From REEP01 sp964517265 (GTDB lineage Bacteria > Pseudomonadota > Alphaproteobacteria > Rhodospirillales > Defluviicoccaceae): a stretch of DNA of 64,000 bases. The DNA lies in the NCBI GenBank assembly GCA_964517265.1, contig CAZFBS010000002.1, positions 1 to 64,000 of the forward strand, in the 5' to 3' direction. Both the position numbers and the translations under genes were made by a program. Positions 45,810-52,843 of this stretch are shown piece after piece (position 1 is the stretch's first letter; each line of letters begins with the position of its first letter). The notes beneath the pieces are model-generated. The model saw only the letters and a list, made by a program, of their open reading frames with translations. It was not told the origin of the DNA and searched no databases.

Positions 45810-46182
45810 CTTTCTGGGGATGCCCTCGGAGACCGACTTCGTCGCCACTGCGGGCGAGCCGCTGGACGAAGGCGAGGCGGTCGCATCCGAGGAGGCCGTG
45901 GTCGACGCACTGAGGACGGTGCACGATCCGGAAATTCCCGTGAACATCTACGAGCTGGGGCTGATCTACAGGCTGGATATCGGCGAGCGGGGCGATGTCG
46001 CAATCGAGATGTCGCTGACGGCGCCCGGCTGTCCGGTCGCCGGTGAGATGCCGGGGCAGGTGGCGGATGCGGTGGCGTCGGTCGACGGGGTCGGGGAGGT
46101 CGAAGTCCGTCTCGTCTGGGAGCCGGCGTGGACGCCGGAGCGGATGTCGGAGGACGCCCGTCTGGCGCTGGGAATGTTTTGA
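45781..46182 (+). CDS. sufT: SUF-associated MIP18/DUF59 family protein (SufT-like)
   Basis: The 133-residue protein has a MIP18 (DUF59) domain: VVDALRTVHDPEIPVNIYEL, GLIYRLDIGERGDVAIEMSL and the cysteine-containing TAPGCPVAGEMPGQV. Proteins of this type in suf operons help mature Fe-S proteins, especially under high demand. The first 35 residues are acidic and variable. The ATG at 45781 lies inside sufE in another frame, so the two genes are probably translationally coupled. It is followed by sufA after 40 bp. Confidence 0.88.
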   Translation: MADRDSLLPDFLGMPSETDFVATAGEPLDEGEAVASEEAVVDALRTVHDPEIPVNIYELGLIYRLDIGERGDVAIEMSLTAPGCPVAGEMPGQVADAVASVDGVGEVEVRLVWEPAWTPERMSEDARLALGMF

Positions 46183-46222
46183 TCTACATACGTGTCGATA
46201 CCACAGCAGCGAGGTCACTTTC

Positions 46223-46546
46223 ATGATCACAATCACGGAGGCCGCCGCCAACAGGGTCAAAGCGCTGATCGCGCGCTCCGAGAAGCCGGTCGCGGGCCTG
46301 CGGGTCGGCGTGAATACCCGAGGGTGCTCGGGCATGAGCTATACGGTCGAGTATGCCGATGCGCAGAAGCCGTTCGAGGAAGTGATCGAGGACAAGGGCG
46401 TTCGAATTTTTGTCGATCCGACGGCGATCATGTTCCTGCTCGGCTCCGAGATGGACTACAGCGAGGATAAGCTTCAGTCGGGCTTCGTCTTCCGCAACCC
46501 CAACGAAAAAGGCCGCTGCGGCTGCGGGGAATCGTTCCACGTTTGA
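46223..46546 (+). CDS. sufA: A-type Fe-S carrier protein SufA (HesB/IscA family)
   Basis: The 107-residue protein is an A-type carrier that receives Fe-S clusters from the SUF scaffold and delivers them to apoproteins. The three conserved cysteines are visible: one in NTRGCSGMSYTVEYA (about residue 35) and two in KGRCGCGESFHV at the C-terminus. DYSEDKLQSGFVFRNPNEKG is also typical. ATG 46223 matches the expected N-terminus MITITEAAANRVK. It is the last gene of the suf operon; the following 500 bp contain repeats and no gene. Confidence 0.94.
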   Translation: MITITEAAANRVKALIARSEKPVAGLRVGVNTRGCSGMSYTVEYADAQKPFEEVIEDKGVRIFVDPTAIMFLLGSEMDYSEDKLQSGFVFRNPNEKGRCGCGESFHV

Positions 46547-47065
46547 ACATTTGCCTGTGGTGCGCGCGCCACAGGCGCACCCTACACGCTGGGGATGACG
46601 AAGGAATGCAAGCTGATCGTTGCGAGCCCGCGCACGCGCGGGCGCGACAATCCAGCCAACGCGACGCAGGTCAGGAACGAACCCAGCATGTTTCTGAATT
46701 GCTTCGTCGGCTTTCGCCTCCTCGCAAAGACGGGGAAGTCGACTCCGCCTCCTCGCAAAGACGGGGGCATCGGTACCGCTGTCATCGCGAGCCGCATCGC
46801 GGCGTGGCGATCCAGCAAAGGCATCCGAGGCAGGTTTCGGGACCTCTTGTGGATTGCTTCGTCGGCTTTCGCCTCCTCGCAAAGACGGGGAAGTCGACTC
46901 CGCCTCATCGCAACGACGCTTAGAAGAGGGCCGCCCGCGACCGTTGCCTCTTACGCTAGCCGCGACTATGTTCTTGCCCTTCCGTCATCGCGGTGGAGCG
47001 GCGCGGCGGCGGCGCGATGATCCGAAACAGGATGACTCCGTGGGGAAGGTTCATAGGGAGTAGGG
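46547..47065. repeat. Intergenic region with 54-bp direct repeats of a REP-like element
   Basis: A 54-bp sequence (ATTGCTTCGTCGGCTTTCGC onward) occurs twice without mismatch, at 46698-46751 and 46853-46906. With the preceding block GTCATCGCGAGCCGCATCGC (from about 46781) the second copy forms the arms of a long imperfect inverted repeat, the layout of the dispersed 'GTCATTGCGAG...CTCGCAATGAC' elements seen in many proteobacterial genomes. No protein gene is supported here. Confidence 0.75.
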
Positions 47066-47815
47066 ATGGAGATCAACGGATCGATTGCGCTCGTGACCGG
47101 GGCGAACCGGGGGATCGGCCGGGCCTTCGTCGAGAGGCTGCTCGCGCGCGGCGCCGCACGGATCTACGCCGGCACCCGCGATCCCGCCGCGCGGGACGCC
47201 CTTGCCTCCCTCGATCGCACCCGGGTGATCCCGCTCACCCTCGATGTCACCGATCCGGCGGCGGTGACGACGGCGGCCGAGCGTGCGGGCGAGCTGACCC
47301 TTCTCGTCAACAATGCCGGGATCATGGGCCTTGGCGGGTTCCTCTCGGCGCCATCGCCGGAGTTGGCGCGCGCGGAGATGGAGACCAATTACTTCGGCGC
47401 GCTGGCGATGATCCGCGCGTTCGCGCCGGTGCTCGCGCGCAACGGCGGCGGCGCCATTGTCAACATGCTCTCGATTGCCGCGCACGTGAATATTCCGACA
47501 GTGGCCTCCTACAGTGCTTCCAAGGCCGCGGCCTGGTCGATGACCCAGGCGGTGCGAGCCGAACTGGCGGTTCAGGGAACGTACGTGGTCGCCGTCTTTC
47601 CCGGCCCGGTCGATACCGAGATGGCGGTCTCGCTGCCGGGCGAGAAGGTGGCACCCGCGGAGGTCGCCGATCGCGCCCTGGATGCCGTACGCGATGGCAC
47701 CGAGGAGGTCTTGCCGGACGCCTATGCCCAAAGGCTGAGAGAGCGCCTCGATCAGAACGCCAAGACCGTCGAGAAAAAACTGGCCGCATTGGTCTCTTCC
47801 CACCCCAGGCGCTAA
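47066..47815 (+). CDS. Short-chain dehydrogenase/reductase (SDR)
   Basis: The 249-residue protein is a classical SDR. The N-terminal nucleotide site is VTGANRGIGRAF, followed by DVTDP, NNAGIMGLGGF, and the catalytic serine, tyrosine and lysine in NMLSIAAH and SYSASKAAAW; PGPVDTEM follows the active site. The arginine after TGAN is compatible with NADP(H). Substrate is unknown. It lies between the suf operon and the malyl-CoA lyase gene and is followed by a candidate promoter, so it is probably transcribed alone. ATG 47066 has GGGAG and GGGATGG-type purines upstream. Confidence 0.83.
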   Translation: MEINGSIALVTGANRGIGRAFVERLLARGAARIYAGTRDPAARDALASLDRTRVIPLTLDVTDPAAVTTAAERAGELTLLVNNAGIMGLGGFLSAPSPELARAEMETNYFGALAMIRAFAPVLARNGGGAIVNMLSIAAHVNIPTVASYSASKAAAWSMTQAVRAELAVQGTYVVAVFPGPVDTEMAVSLPGEKVAPAEVADRALDAVRDGTEEVLPDAYAQRLRERLDQNAKTVEKKLAALVSSHPRR

Positions 47816-47842
47816 CGCATGGCGCAACCATCTGAACAGCAT

Positions 47843-47871
47843 TTGACGGGCCTCCCAATGGGGTGTTAGTT
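47843..47871 (+). promoter_or_regulatory. Candidate promoter of the malyl-CoA lyase gene
   Basis: TTGACG (47843-47848) and TTAGTT (47866-47871) are 17 bases apart, about 55 bp before the ATG at 47928. The -10 element is weak. Confidence 0.3.
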
Positions 47872-47927
47872 CCATGGGTTCCCGTAATTGAAGGGATGGT
47901 TGGCAACATTTTTAGGGGGGAAGGGAC

Positions 47928-48971
47928 ATGAAACTGCCTCGCGAGTTCTTCAAACCGCTGGCTGCCGGTGCACCGGATCCGCTGCGCGAGCTGCCCGTGC
48001 GGCCCGAGCGGATGATTCACTTCTTTCCGCCCCATATGGAAAAGATCCGGGCGCGCGTGCCCGATATGGCCAAGCAGGTGGATGTCCTCCTGGGCAATCT
48101 TGAAGATGCCATTCCTGCCGACGCCAAGGAGGCGGCGCGATCCGGTTTCATCGAAGTGGCAAAGACCACCGATTTCGGCGATACCGCTCTGTGGACCCGG
48201 GTCAATGCGCTGAACAGCCCGTGGGTGCTGGACGACATCACCGAGATCGTGGCCGGGATCGGCAACAAACTCGATGTGATGATGATCCCCAAGGTGGAAG
48301 GACCGTGGGACATCCACTTCGTCGACCAGTTGCTCGCCCTGCTCGAGGCCCGGCATGAGATTCGCAAACCGATCCTGATCCACGCCCTGCTGGAGACGGC
48401 GCAAGGGGTGAAGAATGTGGAGGCGATCACCACCGCCAGCCCGCGGATGCACGGCCTCAGTCTCGGCCCGGCGGATCTTGCCGCTTCGCGCGGCATGAAG
48501 ACGACACGGGTGGGCGGTGGCCATCCCTTCTATGGTGTTCTCGCCGATCCCAAGGAGGGTTCGACGGAGCGGCCCTTCTTCCAGCAGGATCTGTGGCATT
48601 ACACGTTGGCACGGATGGTCGATGCCTGCGAGTCGGCGGGGATCAAGGCGTTCTACGGGCCATTCGGCGACATCAAGGACGAAGCCGGCTGTGAGGCCCA
48701 GTTCCGCAACGCCTTTTTGATGGGATGCGCGGGGGCATGGTCCCTGGCGCCCAATCAGATCAGTATCGCCAAACGGGTGTTCAGCCCGGATCCCGATGAG
48801 GTGCTCTTCGCCAAGCGGATTCTGGAGGCGATGCCCGACGGCACCGGTGTCGCCATGATCGACGGCAAGATGCAGGACGATGCCACCTGGAAGCAGGCGA
48901 AGGTCATCGTCGATCTGGCGCAGCTTGTGGCAAAAAAGGATCCCGACCTCGCCACGCGCTACGGGTTCTGA
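47928..48971 (+). CDS. mcl1: L-malyl-CoA/beta-methylmalyl-CoA lyase
   Basis: The 347-residue protein is a HpcH/HpaI-aldolase-superfamily lyase matching the long Mcl1 type, which cleaves beta-methylmalyl-CoA to glyoxylate and propionyl-CoA and handles malyl-CoA in the ethylmalonyl-CoA pathway. Metal- and CoA-site segments are visible: [49 protein letters not shown] and [32 protein letters not shown] lies just before the ATG. The next gene encodes mesaconyl-CoA hydratase, the preceding enzyme of the same route, which strongly supports the assignment. Confidence 0.92.
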   Translation: MKLPREFFKPLAAGAPDPLRELPVRPERMIHFFPPHMEKIRARVPDMAKQVDVLLGNLEDAIPADAKEAARSGFIEVAKTTDFGDTALWTRVNALNSPWVLDDITEIVAGIGNKLDVMMIPKVEGPWDIHFVDQLLALLEARHEIRKPILIHALLETAQGVKNVEAITTASPRMHGLSLGPADLAASRGMKTTRVGGGHPFYGVLADPKEGSTERPFFQQDLWHYTLARMVDACESAGIKAFYGPFGDIKDEAGCEAQFRNAFLMGCAGAWSLAPNQISIAKRVFSPDPDEVLFAKRILEAMPDGTGVAMIDGKMQDDATWKQAKVIVDLAQLVAKKDPDLATRYGF

Positions 48972-49034
48972 GCGGGGAGCTTATCCAAAGCGTTAAGCGG
49001 ACTGGGCGGAACGGGACGGCAAACGAGGATCAAG

Positions 49035-50099
49035 ATGAGCGTCAAGAACAACGCCGGCAACTATTTCGAGGATTTCCGGATCGGACAACAGATCGTGCAC
49101 GCGACCCCGAGGACCGTCACCGAGGGGGACGTCGCGCTCTACACCGCGCTGTATGGGACCCGCTTTGCAGTCAACTCCTCGGCGCAGTTCGCCGCCTCAT
49201 TGGGGTTGGATCGGGCGCCGGTGGATAGCCTGCTTGCGTTCCACATCGTGTTCGGCAAGACGGTGCCCGATATTTCTCTCAATGCCATTGCCAATCTCGG
49301 CTACGCCGCCGGCCGCTTCGGCGAGCCGGTGTTCCCGGGGGATACCCTCACCACGACCTCGACGGTGATCGGACTGCGTCAGACCAAGGACGGCAAGTCG
49401 GGGGTCGTTTACGTCCGTTCGGTCGGGGTGAACCAGCGCCGGGACGTCGTGCTCGACTACATCCGCTGGGTCCTGGTGCGCAAGAAGAACCTCGACGCAC
49501 CGGCACCGGGAGACGAGGTGCCGGAGTTGCCGGACGCGGTCGAGGCGGGCGATCTGCTGGTGCCCTACAAGCTGCGGGGCGACCGCTATGATATCAACCT
49601 CTCCGGCAGCCCGCATCTGTGGGAGGATTATGAGGTGGGGGAGAAGATCGACCACGTCGATGGCATGACCATCGAAGAGGCCGAGCACATGATGGCCACC
49701 CGCCTCTACCAGAATACGGCACGGGTCCACTTCAACCAGCACGCCGAGAAGGACGGCCGCTTTGGCCGGCGCATCGTCTACGGCGGTCACATCATCAGCA
49801 TTGCCCGCTCGCTTTCTTTCAACGGGCTTGCCAACGCGATCAAGGTGGCGGCGATCAACGGCGGCCGCCACACCGCGCCCTCGTTTGCCGGACACACCAT
49901 CTATGCCTGGAGCGAGATCCTGGACAAACGGGAGCTTCCCGGCCATGCGGCGTTCGGCGCGCTCCGGGTGCGGACCGTTGCAACCAAGGATCGGTCCTGC
50001 ACCGACTTTCCCTACAAGGACGAATCCGGCTCGTATGACCCGGCGGTGGTGCTCGATTTCGACTACACTGTGTTGATGCCGAGGAAGCAGGCGCACTGA
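49035..50099 (+). CDS. mch: Mesaconyl-CoA hydratase (beta-methylmalyl-CoA dehydratase)
   Basis: The 354-residue protein has two MaoC-like hot-dog halves: YFEDFRIGQQIVHATPRTVT with GDVALYTALYGTRFAVNSS, and LWEDYEVGEKIDHVDGMTIE with RVHFNQHAEKDGRFGRRIVY. This double architecture and length match mesaconyl-CoA hydratase, which adds water to mesaconyl-C1-CoA in the ethylmalonyl-CoA pathway for growth on acetate or C1 compounds. GAGG precedes the ATG by eight bases. It lies 63 bp after mcl1 and is likely cotranscribed with it. Confidence 0.92.
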   Translation: MSVKNNAGNYFEDFRIGQQIVHATPRTVTEGDVALYTALYGTRFAVNSSAQFAASLGLDRAPVDSLLAFHIVFGKTVPDISLNAIANLGYAAGRFGEPVFPGDTLTTTSTVIGLRQTKDGKSGVVYVRSVGVNQRRDVVLDYIRWVLVRKKNLDAPAPGDEVPELPDAVEAGDLLVPYKLRGDRYDINLSGSPHLWEDYEVGEKIDHVDGMTIEEAEHMMATRLYQNTARVHFNQHAEKDGRFGRRIVYGGHIISIARSLSFNGLANAIKVAAINGGRHTAPSFAGHTIYAWSEILDKRELPGHAAFGALRVRTVATKDRSCTDFPYKDESGSYDPAVVLDFDYTVLMPRKQAH

Positions 50100-50151
50100 G
50101 TGTCGCCGGCCCCCGCGGACGGGCGGCGGCTTGGCCGCCCTCCGCGTGGTC

Positions 50152-51609
50152 CTACCGCCGCGCGCGGAACATCGAGCCGAGGAGGCCGCGCACGATCTCG
50201 CGGCCGATCTGGTTGCCGACGCTGCGCAAGGTGCTTTTAGCCATCGCCTCGAGCGGCGTCTGCCGGGTCCGGCGCCCGGAGGGCGCGGGTTGCGGCTTGG
50301 CGGGAGCCTCGGCTGGGCTCGCCGCTTCGGCGCGAGCCGCCAACTGCTCGTAAGCGGAATGGCGGTCAATGGTGACATCGTAGCGCCCGGAGAACGGGCT
50401 GGCGGCGATGGCGGCAGCGCGTTGTTCGACATTCACCGGCCCGATGCGGGAGGATGGCGGGCGCAACAGGGTGCGCGCGACGACGGAGGGAGCGCCTCTC
50501 GCCTCCAGGGTCGAGACGAGGGCCTCGCCGACGCCGAGCTGGGTGATCGCCGTTTCGGTGGCGAAGGCCGGATTGGCGCGAAAGGTTTGGGCGGCGGCGC
50601 GGACCGCTTTCTGGTCCCTTGCGGTGAAGGCACGCAGCGCATGCTGAACCCGGTTTCCGAGCTGACCAAGAACGGACTCGGGCAGGTCGGTCGGGTTCTG
50701 GGTGACGAAAAAAATGCCGACGCCTTTTGAGCGGATCAGACGAACCGTTTGTTCCACCTTTTCGACCAGAGCCTTCGGTGCCTCATCGAACAACAGGTGC
50801 GCTTCGTCGAAGAACACGACCAGCTTCGGCTGCTCAAGATCGCCCACCTCGGGCAGGCTTTCGAACAGTTCCGAGAGCAGCCAGAGGAGAAACGTGGCGT
50901 AGAGCCGAGGCCTATTGATCAGCTTGTCGGAAGTGAGGATGTGGATGTAGCCCTCTCCGTTTGCGTCGCGCCGCAGCAGGTCCTGGATGTCCAGCGACGG
51001 CTCCCCCATCAAGACATCGCCGCCTTCGCGTTCGATCACCATCAGCCGCCGCTGGACCGCGCCCACCGAAGCGGCGGTGATGTTGCCGTAGGTTTTCGAG
51101 AGAACCTTTGCGTTGTCGGCGACGAAACCGAGAATCGCACGCAGGTCCTTCAAATCAAGCAGCAGCATCCCTTCCTCATCCGCCAGGGCGAAGGCGATGT
51201 GCAGCATGCCTTCCTGGGTCTCGTTCAGATCGAACAGACGGGCCAGCAGCAGCGGTCCGATCTCGGACACGGTCGCCCGCACCGGATGCCCTTGCTCGCC
51301 GAACAGGTCCCAGAACACGCACGGAAACGGACGGGCACTGAGCCTTTCCATGCCCACCGCTCCGGCGCGTTGCGCCAGCTTGCCAGTGGTTTCACCGGCA
51401 GCACAGAGCCCGGAAAGATCGCCTTTCACGTCGGCGAGAAATACGGGCGTGCCGGCCGCGGAAAACCCTTCGGCGAGGACCTGCAGGGTGACGGTCTTGC
51501 CGGTGCCGGTAGCGCCCGCGATCAGCCCATGGCGGTTTGCATAGCGTAACGGCAGTGTCACCGGGCCGTCAGCCTTGCCAAGAAAGATGCCGGCAGACGC
51601 GGTTGTCAT
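50152..51609 (-). CDS. HerA-like ATPase, DUF853 (YjgR) family
   Basis: The 485-residue protein belongs to the HerA/FtsK superfamily in its DUF853 form, putative helicase-like NTPases of unknown role. It has Walker A (LIAGATGTGKTVTLQVLAEG), ADVKGDLSGLCAAGE, Walker B (LVVFFDEAHLLFDEAP) and the sensor region VTQNPTDLPESVLGQLGNRV. The C-terminal tail is alanine/proline-rich followed by a basic helix. ATG 51609 gives the conserved start (MTTASAGIFLGKADG), with GGAG nearby; a longer form from 51642 is unlikely. It is convergent with mch and divergent from a small unknown gene. Confidence 0.85.
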   Translation of the reverse strand: MTTASAGIFLGKADGPVTLPLRYANRHGLIAGATGTGKTVTLQVLAEGFSAAGTPVFLADVKGDLSGLCAAGETTGKLAQRAGAVGMERLSARPFPCVFWDLFGEQGHPVRATVSEIGPLLLARLFDLNETQEGMLHIAFALADEEGMLLLDLKDLRAILGFVADNAKVLSKTYGNITAASVGAVQRRLMVIEREGGDVLMGEPSLDIQDLLRRDANGEGYIHILTSDKLINRPRLYATFLLWLLSELFESLPEVGDLEQPKLVVFFDEAHLLFDEAPKALVEKVEQTVRLIRSKGVGIFFVTQNPTDLPESVLGQLGNRVQHALRAFTARDQKAVRAAAQTFRANPAFATETAITQLGVGEALVSTLEARGAPSVVARTLLRPPSSRIGPVNVEQRAAAIAASPFSGRYDVTIDRHSAYEQLAARAEAASPAEAPAKPQPAPSGRRTRQTPLEAMAKSTLRSVGNQIGREIVRGLLGSMFRARR

Positions 51610-51970
51610 CGCTCCATTCTCCTCGTCATCGCCCAAGATCACCCGTCACCGTAACCCCCACACTGCGGACCTTGAGACCTCGTCAGCGTTGGCCAAGAGG
51701 CGGCATCGCGCCGCTCCACCCAAGCCCTTGTCAGCGCCAAAGAAACGAGGAGGCCCCCATTAAAGGGTTTACATCAACCCGCATTTGATTATACCAAAAG
51801 TAGTAGATGAGAGCACCAGTGCATCTCTTACGTTCTCGATCGAAAGGTGCAGACTGTTGCCTGTCGTGTTTCCGAGGTTGCGTTTCATCAATATTTAATC
51901 GCTCCAGCTCAGATTCGGTTTGCAGAGAGAGCGTAACGTTGCATGATCAGGAAAGCAGGAGCTATTGAGA
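51610..51970. other. Intergenic region between divergent genes
   Basis: No gene is supported in this 361-bp stretch. The half nearest the downstream gene (51760-51900) is AT-rich and probably carries promoters for one or both flanking genes. No palindrome or RNA structure stood out. Confidence 0.35.
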
Positions 51971-52246
51971 GTGAATGTCATCACGCTGAATTCCCGCTGC
52001 CTCAGCGAGGCTGATGTGCTCGCTGTACGGCCGCATATCCTGAGCCTGATCCGCCGCGGCCTCGCCAAGTGGTGGGACCTCGACATGGGGGTGGAGGGAT
52101 ATACCTGTATCAGCGTGCTGGGGCAGAAGGACGACCTCCTCTTTGCCATCACCAAGAAGGATGGTGCCTATCGGGTCGTCGATGTCTCCGGGCGACCGAT
52201 GCTGCAAAGTCGAAGGCTGCAGAACGTTCTAGCGATGCTGCCGTAG
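51971..52246 (+). CDS. Small hypothetical protein
   Basis: This 91-residue protein is not recognised. It begins (GTG start) MNVITLNSRCLSEADVLAVR and continues with a tryptophan-containing helix (GLAKWWDLDMGVEGYTCISV) and a beta-like C-terminal half (DDLLFAITKKDGAYRVVDVS). The GTG at 51971 has AGGAG nine bases upstream; a TTG at 51965 is too close to that site. The ribosome binding site and GC-rich third codon positions support it as real. It is convergent with a TerB-like gene. Confidence 0.55.
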   Translation: MNVITLNSRCLSEADVLAVRPHILSLIRRGLAKWWDLDMGVEGYTCISVLGQKDDLLFAITKKDGAYRVVDVSGRPMLQSRRLQNVLAMLP

Positions 52247-52270
52247 GATCTGTCGTCTCGTTGGGGCTAC

Positions 52271-52675
52271 TCACGGCTTGGCGAAGCGCGCACGCGCCCC
52301 GCGTTCAATGGCTGCCGAGAGAAGACGGTCGAGCGCCAGTTCATGGCGAATCATCTCCAACATGCGGGTTTCTTCCGGCCGGATGCGGCCATCCGCCGCC
52401 GCGATATCGCAGGCGAGGGCGTAAGCCGTCTCTCGCAAGTGCTCCGGCAGGGATGCCTTGATCAACCGCAAGGCCTGCTGCAGCCCATCGTCGCTGTCGA
52501 GCAGTTCGGCGCAGCTGGCGGCGGTCGAGGGCAGGAGTTCGCGGTTGTAGTCGTGAAAAACCGGCAGCGCCGTGATGAGGTCGCCCATCATCCGGAGTTC
52601 GGCATCGGTCATGTTGCGATCCGCGGCGGAAACCAGGACCATGGTGTAGATCAGGGCCGCATGTGAGCTGATCAT
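52271..52675 (-). CDS. TerB-like (tellurite resistance TerB domain) protein
   Basis: The 134-residue all-helical protein resembles the TerB family: LIYTMVLVSAADRNMTDAEL near the N-terminus and ETAYALACDIAAADGRIRPE near residue 90, each containing the repeated AADG/D-type acidic turn of the family. Such proteins are associated with stress-response membrane complexes, but stand-alone copies are common and of unknown function. No other ter genes are nearby, so a role in tellurite resistance should not be inferred. Confidence 0.7.
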   Translation of the reverse strand: MISSHAALIYTMVLVSAADRNMTDAELRMMGDLITALPVFHDYNRELLPSTAASCAELLDSDDGLQQALRLIKASLPEHLRETAYALACDIAAADGRIRPEETRMLEMIRHELALDRLLSAAIERGARARFAKP

Positions 52676-52843
52676 CCCGAACCTCTCTCAATGTCGCTTG
52701 CAGCCGGCGGGTTGCACGTGGCGCACGCCGGTTGCCGGAGCGGGCGGGCGCTGTTCGCATATGCTGGCACTTAAAGACCGCCGATGCCTGTGAGGTCAAG
52801 AGGGGCGGAGCAATGCCGATTGCGCATGAGGGCGATGCCACCT

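Noticed and set aside
52271..52675. Tellurite resistance function for the TerB-like gene
   Set aside because: Only a single TerB-like domain is present and no other ter genes are nearby, so the family name should not be taken as function.
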